Positions 10,986 through 22,566 of a stretch of DNA of 64,000 bases are shown one piece after another. Position 1 is the stretch's first letter. Every line of letters starts with the position of its first letter. The translations under genes and the position numbers were made by a program. This DNA is from Patellaria atrata CBS 101060 (taxonomy: Eukaryota > Ascomycota > Dothideomycetes > Patellariales > Patellariaceae), in the NCBI GenBank assembly GCA_010093705.1, contig MU006090.1, positions 128,056-192,055 on the forward strand. The letters run 5' to 3'. The notes beneath the pieces were generated by a model. The model worked only from the letters and a program-made list of their open reading frames with translations. It ran no database searches and was not told the origin of the DNA.

Positions 10986-11690
10986 GATAGAGTGCTTTTT
11001 TTTTTGGGGTGACCATCTCATATCAAGGCAGTTCTACGTACGGAGTAAGGATAATAGGATATACACAGTCTCCAACCTTCAAGCATGCAGATGGACCAAG
11101 AATTATATACTATTCTATTCCGAGGAGATATATCAAAAAACTATGTTTCACCCAATTCTTCTTACTATTAAGTGTCTGAAATATTAGGAGCGCCAGTAAT
11201 TGTACGTTAACCCGAAACGCTTATTAGAATTCTAGCAAAAGGGAGTGTCAACGCTACGAGTATGGTATGCGAAAGAGAGAGTCCCAGGAAGGGTTAAAGA
11301 AGGTACTAGATCTCATACTGTAGATAATGCCAATAATTAATAGACTATCAAATACCTTAGAAGAGGGGAGTCGACGGGAGGCGCTGTGGAGGTGAAGTGT
11401 GGCTTGAGATTCCCCTAGCACGATCCCCCTTGTCTCATACCATCACATTCTCACGACATTCCATTCGTTTATTTGCACTTTTGCGACTGAAAGTCACCGA
11501 CCTGTACATACCTCTGACTGAAGATGAGGGGGTTGTACATCGAAGGGATTATCCTGTGATACTTCAGGTTTACTCTTGTACTGACTTCTTACGCATATTG
11601 TGCTACTCTTCTCCTATAAATATCCTTTGATAGCCCAAGCGTTTAAACCGAGATTCACCGACCGGCCGCATTTCCTAAGCACAAGGATTC
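10986..11690. other. Intergenic region upstream of the Uds1 gene
   Basis: AT-rich sequence with no recognisable gene. An open frame at 11397-11630 has no domain and does not join the Uds1 frame. The stretch probably contains the lost 5' flank of the pseudogene and the promoter of the Uds1 gene. Confidence 0.4.
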
Positions 11691-14646
11691 ATGATGCAGA
11701 ATAACGGCTCTGGGACTTCATACTATGCGAATGGGAATAATATAGGAGCCCACCAACAATACTTCGGTTTTCCATCCCCGAGCTCGAATTATGGTGCTTC
11801 CCCCCGATTCGGCGGATCACAAGCTCCAAGCTCACGGTACGCAAGCGGAACCTACGAACCCCCTACTAGCAGTCCTCTCCAACTTTATAAGGATGTGCGA
11901 AGCAATACGGCAGCGGCGGCGCGTCGTAGTGATGGCGAGCAGAGTTCTGCACTTAGCACAGTGAATGACCCCGTTACAATGCACTTGTTGGTGGAAACTG
12001 CGATAGGAGATAGTCAAAACTATGAGATCCTTTCGTTCGAAGAGCTTGATGTGCTCAAAAAAGAGGAATCTTCCCTTAGATCGCGCATAGAGGGGACGAC
12101 GCGGAAATTTATGATGGAGATGAAGGTTCGCGATGCGGCGGCCTCACTGAACAGATTATACTTGAAGAAGAATGCTGGGGGGCTTTCGGGGACATTCGGT
12201 GGGGATTCTGGAAGTAGGTCAAGCAATGGAAGCGTGAAGGGTGAATCGTTGGCACAAAGTGAGGAGGAACTCGTAGCGAGCAAGAAGAAATGTGAAGATC
12301 TATCCACAGAACTAGCGCAACTGCGGAGTCGACACTCATTTGTACAGACCCGGTTACTTAAACATACTGCTGGAATTCTGCAAATGACTCACAAAGGACC
12401 TTCAAAAAGCAAACAGCAATCTTCTTTGCCGGGGGACATGACCAACGGAGTACGCCCTGACAGCCCTGCAAGCATTCATACCTACGAGAATGGACGCCGA
12501 GAAGTATTATCTACGGACGACTCCTTTGACGATCGAAGCTTGTATAGGCCACATGATAACTTAGAGGGACTGATGGACCCATTCAAAGGTAGCAATTCGG
12601 ATGGTTATCCAAGCGAGAACGTGAGCGCTGAAAAAAGAGATCTGGCACTGCAAGCCATAGAGGAGCGTCTGGAAGAGCTCAACCATAAATTAAAGGATTT
12701 AATTGTTTTAGCAAATCCTCAACGGAAGCATTCATACACGGAGGCTCCAAAAGCTGAGAATCAAGGGTCAGATAGGGAAGCTAGGGTGGACGCTCAACTT
12801 GGCTATCTCGCACAAGGTTTGAATGACGCGATTACAGAGCAAGGAGTTCTTCATCAAAAAGGGAAACATGCTCAGAACGAAATTGAGGGTAGGTTGGAAG
12901 GGTTAAATACGTATCTCTATAACTTGTTGCGATCGTCACAAATCGGCTCTGAGGAGGAGCATCCTGCTCCACCAGCGATATCTGGACAAGGACCGCAAGA
13001 ACAGATACATTACATGCAAGATACTTTTTATGGTATCGAGCAGCTCAATCAGTCAATGAACCGGGCCCGCGATTCTCTTGATGCGAAAGTATCAGAAGTA
13101 GAAATGGCTTTGCAAGAGTCACTGTCAAAGCAATCTGAACTTGAGATAGCTCTTGAAGAGTCTCGTTCCCTTTCGAGTGAGCATCAGGACAAATACTCTC
13201 ACTACGAAGCAGTGCTTACTGGTCTCTGGTCTATTATGCTAGCAGGAGAAGAAGAAGCGCGGGAAAAAAAAATGCAACGGCGTCAACAGATGGGTACCGA
13301 TCCCAGTATTGAAGAAGAGCTATCTCCCGACGAAGACTTCGATCATAATCAGCAATTCTCTATCCAAGCATTCTCCGAGAGATTTCAACGTCTCTTTACC
13401 ACACATTCACATTTTAAAGAAAAGCACTCTATTCTCCGCCGGCAGGTCAAGCAGCAACGCGATCTCAATGTTCAGCACGAAGAGGATAACGAAGCCCAGA
13501 GACAACAGTACGAGGCGCAGCTCCAAGCACTAAACGCTGAAATCGTTCAGTCTAACACGCAGCTCGAGCGCCTAACTCTATTGCTCGAAGATGCTGACAG
13601 AGTTCGGTCCAACGTATCTAAAGCATCTGAAGAGCTTATGACAGAGCGAGAAGCGAGACGTACAGCTGAAGAGCAAAGGAACCACTGGGCAGACCAAAAT
13701 GAGCTCTCAGAACAAGGTCGTAAGGCCGCTGAAGAGACTATTGCAGAGCTAGAAGCGCACCTCGCCGACATGCAAGACGACATTAAAATCACAACCGCCG
13801 AAACCCAAGCTCAACTCAACGAAGCCGACGAGAAAATGAAAACTCTCACTTCTACACTCGAGGCTGTCCGCATCGAAAAAGCTACAGCAGAAAGGACCCT
13901 CAATGACCTTTCACAGAGGCTCGCACAAAAGGATGAAGAATACGCCAATATTGAAACTGAACGCACACGCCTCGAAGCTGACGTCGTACGTCTCACGACT
14001 GATCTCACTATCGCCCGAGCCGAACTCGACGGCGCATACGGCTCGCGTGCTCAGCGCGCCGCGGATGTCGCTGGCAATCCTTCCGTGAAGAAAGAGCTCG
14101 ATGACCTGACTGCGCGGAACGATATCCTCGCCTCCGAGACTGAGGCACTACGTGCCCGCGTAACCGCATCAGAAGAAAAAGAAGCAGCACTCAAGCGTGA
14201 ACTCACCGAGACCCTGGCAGAGTTCGAGGAGCTGACGCGAGCGAGTGTGGAAAGCGAGCAGGAGAGAGAGGCGCTAGAACGAGTTGTCGATGGACTAAGG
14301 GAGAAGGTCGAAGGGTTAGAGGTCCAGTTGGGCGACGAGAAGGTCAGATGGTTAGGGATGAAAAGTCCAGGTGCTAGTCCCGGTCAACCTGGTGGTGGAG
14401 AGACGACAAGTATGATGGTGTTGAGAAATGAGTTCAAGAAGATGATGAGGGAGACGAGGGCGGAGGGTTCGAAAGCACTGAGGGTGGGTTTCGTTTCTAC
14501 TTCCTTTTTCGGATGCGTGAAGCTAATTTTTTCGTTCTCAGGCTGAGCAAGAAGAGAGACGGAAACTTGAGGCACTTATCAGACAGATGAGACGGGAGCA
14601 GACACCAACGAAGTCGAGACTTGGGCAGAGCATGACCGCTTCGTAA
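11691..14646 (+). CDS. Uds1-domain coiled-coil protein (up-regulated during septation)
   Basis: Exons 11691..14483 and 14542..14646 give 965 residues. The first 90 residues are Gly/Ser/Asn-rich and disordered. Residues about 95-160 (from VTMHLLVETAIGDSQ through FEELDVLKKEESSL to RDAAASLNRL) match the Uds1 domain named after a fission yeast septation-induced protein. Most of the remainder, roughly 320-380 and 440-930, is heptad-rich coiled coil. The last exon adds a basic tail, EERRKLEALIRQMRR. A cytoskeletal or septum-associated role is inferred from the family; no enzymatic motif is present. Two ATGs lie in tandem at 11691 and 11694; the first is used. Confidence 0.85.
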
Positions 14647-15275
14647 AATTCCATGAAATTATCATACGTCGGTGTTTTTTTATGATGGGGTCTAGTGGAG
14701 TTTCAATGGAATCATAACGATCTGTGGGTATCACTATCGTGACTTTTATTTTCGGATGAAGCGTCTGGGCATTGCATTTAATGTACATGGACGAATAATG
14801 GGGTCGAAAAGGGAAAATCAGATATATGGGGTCGTATACTGACAGGATGTGAGAGATCCGTGTTTGTACGGTACGGTATGGGTTGGTAAATAGTACGATA
14901 ATACGGTAAATACCATTTTACATGATTGAATGGGAGATTCTTCCATTCATTTACGCTAGCCTCCCAAACATTTTCCAGAACCTCCATAAAACTATACACA
15001 TGCTTCTACATCGCCACAGATGTACTGTACTGTACTGTACGACGTACAACGATGCAAAAATACCTGACGCCGCGATTCCCCAGTACTAGTTCCCAGCGCG
15101 TCGCCGTACAACAAAATCGCGTCTAAACACCGCGTCACGCAAACGCGCTGTGAATTCTCTAAGTCTAGTCCACCTGAACCAACCATTTCAACGCCACGAA
15201 TATGCTGAAGGTATATGACAAAATATCTGCACCTACGCCCTAGATGGGCCATCCAAGAAGACCTGGTCCTATTAC
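14647..15275. other. Convergent 3' flank between Uds1 and ING genes
   Basis: No gene is seen between the two facing stop codons. It contains a TGTAC pentamer microsatellite at 15021-15040. The region just below the ING stop has a GTGAGT that could act as a splice donor, so an alternative 3' end of that transcript is possible. Confidence 0.4.
15021..15040. repeat. (TGTAC)4 microsatellite
   Basis: Four perfect TGTAC units, followed by GACGTAC. Similar pentamer runs occur in two other intergenic regions of the window, at about 32.63 kb (reverse complement) and 48.81 kb. Confidence 0.85.
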
Positions 15276-17487
15276 TCACCTACTTCCCGGGCGTGCTTTC
15301 TTTCCTTCCTTCTTTGCTTCGAACGCTGGGGCACAGTTGCGACAATACCATTTCTCTGCTCTCGGTTAGCCTCCACCTATAGAACAAACTTACATAGGAA
15401 GATAGTGACATACCTTTCGAACTTGGTGGTTTCTGCAATTTTGCACAGGATAAATGAAACCACTCTCTCGAGCAATTCTCGTTATCGCACGCTATCATCT
15501 CGCCGTAACTGACCCCGTTGCAATAACAATATCTCGGTTCATCGCCATCCTCGTCGACTTCTTCTTCAATCGCAGCATCCGATCCTTCGGCGCCGCTGTG
15601 TCCATCCTCTTCGAGCTCCTGAGCCGCTTTCTGAGCCGCCTGTGCCGCGAGCCCAGCACCTTTCTTATGCGAGCGCTTCTGCGTTATTGTTGCTGTAGCC
15701 ACCGTGCTGGTGGGTGCTACGGGTTGCGAATCCGAGACTGAGGAGGCGTGGCTGCTGTTGTTGTTCGCATTGCGGGTGCTACGGGAACGCTGAAGAGGGA
15801 TATCGGGGAAAGCGGAAGTGATCGGGGTTGCTGTTTTCGACGTACGACCCGCGCGGGTCGTAACAGGAGGCGCGGTGGCCATTTGCGGGTAGGCGTCGTC
15901 AAAGTTTTGATCTGCATTATCCTCCCTTTTGAGAGTACTGGTTTCCTGGATGGTGGGTACGTCACGGAGAGTGTCTTGTGAGGGCGTTACGTCTGGTGCA
16001 GGGCCTAATCGCGGTGTTACTTGTGCGGAACGGAGCCCTTGACCGCCCATCCCTGCTATTTGTTCCATTTGCTCGTATACAGATGTGCCGTTGAGGGGCC
16101 GGTTCGAGGCGGAAGACGAGGGCCGTACGCGACTTGCATCCTGAGCAGCAGAGATAATGGAGTTGGTCGCAGAGTTCTGTCTGACTCTAGAAGATTGTGG
16201 GCGTTGAGAGGCATCACGAGAGGGTCCGAAAGAGCCCACGAGAGGTGAGGATGCGACGGGAGGTGAATTGGCTCCCCCAGCAGGGAGTTTCTTTTTCGGC
16301 AGTGAAGGAGTCGAAGCAGGTGCCTTCTTCTTTCTTGTTGACTCGGTGGCCAGAGTTTCCCTTGGGCTCCCAGCATTTGTGCGCCCTGCTTGAGCCATTG
16401 CCCCACTCATCGAACGCTCCATTGGGGGGGGAATGGCCTTTTCCTTCTCCGTCTTGCGTTTCTTACTAACATGCGAAGTCCCATTTGTTATTCCCAACCC
16501 CTGTATCTTCCCTTCAGGCGCAATATTTGTCTCTACAGGCTTTCGTGGTCTCGGCTGGACCTTCTTAGGCGGTGGTCGATCGTCGAAATCAGAATCGAGG
16601 TGTTGATTCCTATGTCTTTTATTCGCCAGCATTGCTTCACGGCGTGCTTCGCTTCTTGTCGCCGCAATGTCGCCCTCGTGCACCGCCATTGCTGCCGCCG
16701 CTAGGTTATTCGCCGATGCTACTTCTCGCCGGGAGCGGTCGTTCGTAGGTGGAAGAACTTTCTTCGACTCTTTGTCGGTGTACGCCCAATGCGTCGAGCT
16801 ACCCAATCGTGCCTCTTCAGTAAACTCAAGTTCCATGTAAGGCCACGAGCTGTCCATCCGAGCTGTCTGCTTCTTAAGTGCAAGATCTGCTTGGTCATAG
16901 ATCGCAATCTTTTCCGGGATAACATGCAGAATCTCACTAATGGCTCTGTGAACCTCTGCGAACAGTGCTACTCTTGCGTTCACGGCGCTCTGAGCTTGCT
17001 GTTCTGGCTGTCCTGCTGCGTCGAGAACATCGACCGCCTGATTATGGTGCATTGGCGTCGCGCCATTGACCGACCCATTATAACTGACGTTCGCGCTGTT
17101 CGCTGCGGTCGAACCAGGGAAGGGGTTTTGTGCTGAGTATGTCTGCCCTTGCACTGGTGTGGGTAGGCAGTTGATCTTGTCGAGAGCAAGCTTGAGCCGC
17201 TCGTCGGGATCATGGAGTTTCGCCTCTACTTCTTTCATCATCGAGAAATGCTTCATAACTTCTCGCGGAAGTGCGGCTAGGCAATCGGTGAAGTGCTGGG
17301 TCGCCGGGAAGAAACCTGGAGCGGCGTTGTTACTGGTGCCCTGCTCCAAAGTGTGTCCCCGGCTAGTGAAAGGTCTCGCATAGTAGTTCAACGGTCTAGA
17401 GACACTCGTGCGCACCTGGCGCGTCGACTGACGTCTATTCGGAGCTGGGGTTGCCATGACTGTCTCGACGGCGGTGGAAGACCTCAT
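15276..17487 (-). CDS. ING-family PHD finger protein (Pho23/Yng type)
   Basis: Exons 15414..17487 and 15276..15355 give 717 residues. Residues about 60-110 (FTDCLAALPREVMKHFSMM, VEAKLHDPDERLKLAL) form the N-terminal ING domain. The centre is long, Ser/Ala/Pro-rich and probably disordered. A C-terminal PHD finger (YCYCNGVSYGEMIACDNENC, EWFHLSC, then KWYCRNC from the last exon) has the C4HC3 pattern of ING proteins, which read H3K4me3 and recruit acetyltransferase or Rpd3 deacetylase complexes. The length suits Pho23-like members better than the short Yng1 or Yng2. The final acceptor is a GAGCAG tandem; CAG is used here, and using GAG would add one alanine. Without splicing, the frame also runs to a stop without completing the PHD finger. 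Confidence 0.87.
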
Positions 17488-18294
17488 AACACGGGAAAAG
17501 GTGCGGAGGCGTGTAGGAGGAGCTCAAGGGTCGGCCGCGGTAGAATTCGTAAGTGAGAAACAGTACGAGTACCAGGCAAACGAGAGAACTAGAGTTCTGA
17601 TAGCATGGCGATCCGAGTAGAGTCTTTCAGAAGAAGTTTGGAGTGGTGTTGACCATGTAAAAGTGGGAGAGGAGAAGAGCGCGAGTTTAGCTACGCACCT
17701 CAGCAGAGCCAACCACTCGTTCCATTTCGACCCTAAAGGGACGAAAATGTCACTGTTTGCCGAGTTTATGATGTTTGCCCTGTTTGCAGTTTTCTTTCCG
17801 TCCAATTTGAAGCCGACCGAAGGTGACATCATGTGAAACCTTTCCGTTTCTGGACTAGGACAAAATACCTTTAACATTACCCCGAGCTTGCGACCAGATT
17901 CTGATGCGTCGGGTCTACTATACCTGAGTTGTAAACGCAGATAGATCTCCATTGGTGCCTTAGGTATACTGATAGTCATGATACTTTAGAGAATTACTAA
18001 TCACTACAGATGTTCTCTAGGTATTGACAGCTAACGCGCAGCTCCGTGTTTATAACATCCCATCCTCCTCTTTATATTTCTATGACTCAACTGCACCATC
18101 TTTCTTGTATGCATTATCACATATCGAATATCAAGCTCTTCCAGTCGCAGACTTAGGAACGTTCAGTATTTCGCTATCTCTATAAATTTATCCTCTTTAC
18201 TCGGAAACTTCATAACAGTCGTGTCTCATAGTCCAATAAAGTATTCCTTCCCTCCAAACGCTTGCCGTGCCATACTCATTTCTTATATATTATT
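17488..18294. other. Divergent promoter region, ING gene / ACC-synthase-like gene
   Basis: A 151-codon open frame on the minus strand (17524-17979) has no recognisable domain and abuts the ING gene start; it is most likely leader sequence or chance. A pyrimidine-rich tract at 18060-18120 with TTATATTTC precedes the rightward gene. Confidence 0.45.
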
Positions 18295-19836
18295 ATGGAT
18301 ATACTTGACACGGACACCCTTGGGAAAAGGGGCGCCATACTGGCCAGTAAAGACAGTCTTCGCGATAAATTCGAAGCAATTCTCTCCAACCCTTACCATC
18401 CCGATACAAATCCAGATGGCTTCATCAATATAGGGACTGCAGAGAATGTATTTAACTCCTCGTGTTCACCTAAGAAGCAGTTGTTGATAGTAACTTGCAG
18501 TATGTCATGCTAGAAGAAGTAGTCGAATTCGCGAACGAAAACAGAGTATACAACGTCCTGTTAACAGTACACTTTATCACCAATCTTAACCTCATCCTAG
18601 CTCAAGTTTGATACGGAGACCATCAACTATGGTCTTGGACCATGGGGCAGTCCACGACTGCGAAACGGAATGGCAAGATATTTCAACAAGTACTTCTAAT
18701 TTCCCTCTAGTGGATCTTAGCTTCTAAAATATCACGCCAGGTGGTTTAATCCTATCTCACACGTCAATCCCAACAATATCATCTTCGCGAGTGGGCTAGT
18801 AAGTATCTTTGAAATGCTCGGTTTCGCCCTCGGGGACCCAGGAGACGGTGTGATGCTCACCCGGCCTTGCTACACTGCCTTCCCCGGTGACTTTGGCATT
18901 AAAGCAGCGTAACTAGCCCTCTAATCTCTCCTAAGTATACACAACAACCCATTAACTAGACTAACCAGGCTCACACCCGTCTTCGTCTCCTTTCCTTTTA
19001 CCGATCAATTCTCCCCTGTGGCAATCGTGCACTACGAAGAGGCACTTTCCCGTGCGAAGGTAGCTGGGATTCGTGTCCGATTTCTTGTTCTGTGCAATCC
19101 GCACAATCCTCTGGGCCGGTGCTACTCACCCAAGGCCCTCATGGCGCTAATGCGATGGTGCAACCGGCACAGTATCCACCTGATCGCAGACGAGGTTTAC
19201 GCAATGTCCGTCTACGAGGTCCCCCATGCCTCCTCTTCAGACTCCTCCAGCAATACTCAACCCTTCCACTCCGTTCTCTCCCTCAATACTGATGAACTCA
19301 TCGATCCGAGCCTCCTCCACCAAACCTACGGCTTCTCCAAAGATTTTGCCAGCGGTGGACTCCGCCTTGGTTGTCTTTACACGAAGAATAAAGCTTTACT
19401 GCGCGCAGTTAGCGCTATGACCCAGTTTCACTGGACGCCGTCGCCTTCTGAAACTGTAGCGATTGCAATGTTGGAAGACGAGGAATGGACTGCGTCCTTT
19501 TTAACCAAAAGCAAAGAAGCGCTGGCAACTAGCAGTGCGGTTGCTAAAAAGGTGTTGGATGAGATGGGGATTCGATATGCTGAGGGAAGTAATGCAGGAT
19601 TTTTCCTGTGGGTTGATTTAAGCTCCTTCTTAGATAGAGTTTACGGGGCGGAGGATGGATGGGCTAAGGAGGAGATTTTAAATGGGAGAATGTTCAAAGA
19701 GAAAATCTTTTTAACCCCAGGAGGTGCGCAGGCAGCGGAGTGCCCAGGGTTTTATAGACTTATTTTTACGCGTGACGAACGTTCCATCAGGGAAGGATTG
19801 AGAAGGTTAGGAAGGGCGCTAGGTTTAGTCCTATAA
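18295..19836 (+). CDS. ACC-synthase-like class I/II aminotransferase
   Basis: Exons 18295..18447, 18501..18545, 18601..18689, 18741..18908 and 18969..19836 give 440 residues. Fold-type I PLP motifs are in order: FINIGTAEN, YGLGPWGSPRLRNGMA (substrate loop), FASGL, LTRPCYTAFPGDF, LCNPHNPLGR (aspartate-partner region), IADEVYAMSVY, and YGFSKDFASGGLRLG with the Schiff-base lysine. The C-terminal NAGFFLWVDL and the arginine of FYRLIFTR complete the set. The closest family is 1-aminocyclopropane-1-carboxylate synthase-like enzymes, common in ascomycetes. Several of these are broad aminotransferases or lyases rather than ethylene-pathway enzymes, so the substrate is open. No ACC oxidase or deaminase neighbour is present. 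Confidence 0.9.
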
Positions 19837-20218
19837 AATCATAAGAGAAAGTAAATTTTGCTGGCTCTGTAAAAGCTGCATATAAAGAGTGGCTGTTTGA
19901 GCGTCTAGTCAATGTCTCATTAGGACCGTTTGAAGAATCGAAAGTTCTCACAGCTTGCCGGATTCGCTTCTGCGGACTTTATTAGGGCATTGTTACGAGG
20001 GTAATTATAAGAAAACACGCTGTCAGAGCCCGTTGACCGTCTTGAGCCGATATGTACTGTCATTCTTCGGGCCTTTTTAAGACGCAGACGTCGTACCGAA
20101 ACCGGGCCGTCCACTCAGGCTCAGGATTCTGAGACATGAACGACAAGCCGATGCAAAAATTCAAGGTCGCGGTTCATCCCACCTTGAACCACCCTCAAAA
20201 TTTTTGAAATCATTTATC
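19837..20218. other. Spacer between the ACC-synthase-like and ncs6 genes
   Basis: Tandem intergenic spacer holding the 3' flank of the first gene and the promoter of the second. No gene or clear promoter element is seen. Confidence 0.4.
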
Positions 20219-21536
20219 ATGCCTCCAGCCCCCTGTGCAATATGCGAGACCAATAGAGCTCTGATACTCCGGCCAAAGAACCACCAGAAACTATGTAAAA
20301 CCTGCTTCATAAATGTTTTCGAGACAGAAATCCATAATACCATCATTAGCAACAAACTTTTCTCCCGCGGCGAAAAAGTCGCGATAGGCGCATCTGGAGG
20401 CAAAGATAGCACAGTGCTTGCTAGCGTCCTGAAGACACTGAATGAGCGGTATGACTATGGGGTGAAGCTTATGCTCTTGTCGATCGATGAAGGTATCAAA
20501 GGTTACCGAGACGATTCTCTCGAGACTGTGAAGAGGAATGCCCAACAGTATGATATGCCGCTAACGATAGTCGGATATGATGAACTATACGGATGGACCA
20601 TGGATCAAGTCGTCGAGCAAGTGGGTAAGAAGGGCAACTGCACATACTGTGGCGTCTTTCGGCGGCAGGCCTTGGATCGAGGAGCGGCAACATTGGGGGT
20701 CCGGCATGTTGTCACAGGTCACAATGCGGATGATATAGCGGAGACAGTTTTGATGAATTGTGGATGATCCCTTTATATGCGTAAATGCTCAAGCTAATTG
20801 TAGTTCCGCAGTGCTTCGCGGTGATCTGCCACGCCTCTCACGTACTACCTCCATCATCACGTCCACTCCCTCCGCATCGGTGTCGGATGACCCGAATTCT
20901 CATACGAACATAAAGCGTAGCAAACCGCTAAAATACGCTTACGAGAAAGAGATCGTGCTGTACGCTCATCACAAATCGTTGGACTATTTTAGCACGGAGT
21001 GCATTTATTCTCCTGAAGCCTTTCGCGGAAGCGCACGTGCGCTAATTAAGAATCTTGAACGTGTCAGACCAAGCGCCATCCTGGATGTAGTAAGAAGCGG
21101 AGAAGACATGGGAAAACTCGTTCCCGGTGCGAGTAATTCTTGTGCAGGAGAATGCGGGGGTAAGAGTCAGGTTCTTGAGGAAGAGGTGGGAGGTTGCGGT
21201 AGTTCCAACAGCAGCGCCCTCGGTGGTGAGATGGCAGCTTTGGATAAGCAGTTTGGGCACAATGAGGCCGCCGAAATGGACGTACTGGAGACAGAGATCA
21301 GGCTGAAACCCAAGTCCCCTGGGCAAGAGAATGGCCGTGATATTTCCAAGGAACTGAGACGGCCAAAGAATTCTCGATCTAAGAATGCTCCAACTATTGA
21401 GAAGAAATCTATCCGCCAGGTTATGGGACAATGTTCACGGTGTGGTTACCTATCCAGCCAAGCTATTTGCAAAGCCTGCATGTTACTGGAAGGATTGAAT
21501 AAAAATAGACCTAGGACAATGGTAGTTGGAGAGTAA
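20219..21536 (+). CDS. ncs6: Cytoplasmic tRNA 2-thiolation protein 1 (Ncs6/Ctu1)
   Basis: Exons 20219..20759 and 20812..21536 give 421 residues. An N-terminal zinc ribbon (CAIC, CKTC at residues 6-32) precedes the PP-loop ATPase motif [12 protein letters not shown] near residue 60. [12 protein letters not shown] holds the CxxC used in sulfur transfer, [11 protein letters not shown] follows, and a C-terminal cysteine cluster ([16 protein letters not shown]) closes the protein. With Ncs2/Ctu2 it adds the 2-thio group to U34 of Lys, Glu and Gln tRNAs using sulfur from Urm1. A Ser/Gly/Glu-rich insert of about 80 residues before the last zinc cluster makes it longer than the usual 350-360. The ATG at 20219 is chosen; the five upstream codons lack an ATG. 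Confidence 0.94.
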
Positions 21537-22013
21537 GCAATACTTTAACACGAAATCTACGAATTTGAAAATTCTTATGACGGCTCATTCGCGACGATCT
21601 ACATTATCTTACTCTAGATATAATGATATAATACCACGTGCTAACATCAAATCTGATGGGCGTTCGCTTGGCGGATCGCCTCAATCAGCAGTTGTGGAGA
21701 CCAAAAAAAAATACGAGCTTACAACAACTACTCGACAAAGAGTTAGTAATAATGAGTAGGCTTATGGATCTTCACTGGAGGCTGAAGGCAGACCTGAGCA
21801 TTATCCATTTTCATGATGCAGTCTCACATTTCAAGCGTAATCCAATGATCGCAAAGATGGCGATAATTTGAAGCACAAATACGAAAGAAGTTTGTGATAC
21901 GTACTGTCTGGTCTGAATATAAATATCAAGACAACCTCAGAGATTCGAAGGCCATCACTCCTCAACTCACCAGTCAAGGAAGAAGATCTACCCACGATAA
22001 AGACCTAGCAACC
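21537..22013. other. Promoter region of the small secreted protein gene
   Basis: No gene is seen. The 3' flank of ncs6 grades into the promoter of the secreted protein gene, which carries a good TATA box. Confidence 0.45.
21918..21925 (+). promoter_or_regulatory. TATA box of the small secreted protein gene
   Basis: The consensus TATAAATA lies 96 bp upstream of the ATG at 22014, a normal distance for a strongly or conditionally expressed fungal gene. Confidence 0.5.
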
Positions 22014-22566
22014 ATGAAGTTCTCCCTTTCCACCGTTCTTCCTCTTCTCATGGGAGCTAGTGTCCTTGCCGCCCCAGCTCCGGTTCCAGCACCAGCAGAC
22101 TTGGATGTGTCTGCCAATGTCAATGCTCTGAATGAGCGTCAAGTCCAGCTTTGGGTGTGGGCCTGCGACGGAGCGTGAGTATTCATTGTTGAAGGACATG
22201 AGCATTAGAGCTAAAGACCACGTAGAAACTTCAGCCCCCCTTGCGCAGCCGTCCAGAATGTTAATCTCAACTCCTGCTATTCTTGGGCCTCGCTCTTCCC
22301 AGGGATTGGCAATGGGTCCTTTAAGACAAATGGTGAGCTTTACTTTTGTTGAATATAAAAGGACCAATGGCTACGAGTCTTCTATGGATATCTATACTAA
22401 CCCCAAGTTTACAGCTAATGTCTTCTTCCATGATGGAAACGGATGCACGGGTACGCCGTCGAATCGTGTGTGCAACACGGAAATCAGTCGCGGCAATTAT
22501 TGGTATTCTCATACCAACAGCTTCAATGTCTTCTCGACAAAGGCGGCTTGCACAGCGCCCAATTGA
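22014..22566 (+). CDS. Small secreted cysteine-containing protein, unknown function
   Basis: Exons 22014..22174, 22235..22332 and 22415..22566 join in frame to 136 residues. A clear signal peptide (KFSLSTVLPLLMGASVLA, then APAPVPAPAD) is followed by a short pro-like stretch ending LNERQ. The mature part has six cysteines (WACDG, PPCAAV, NSCYSW, GCTGT, RVCNTE, AACTAP), an even number fitting three disulfides. It is rich in Asn, Ser and aromatic residues. I recognise no family. Size, export signal and cysteines fit small secreted fungal proteins, some of which are effectors or antimicrobials, but no role can be assigned. It has its own TATA box and stands between two long spacers. Confidence 0.8.

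Noticed and set aside
15280-15414. ING protein C-terminus read straight through the last intron
   Set aside because: Read-through loses the final CxxC of the PHD finger; splicing restores KWYCRNC.
17524-17979. 151-codon open frame upstream of the ING gene
   Set aside because: No domain, no signal peptide and atypical composition; it abuts the ING start and fits leader or chance.
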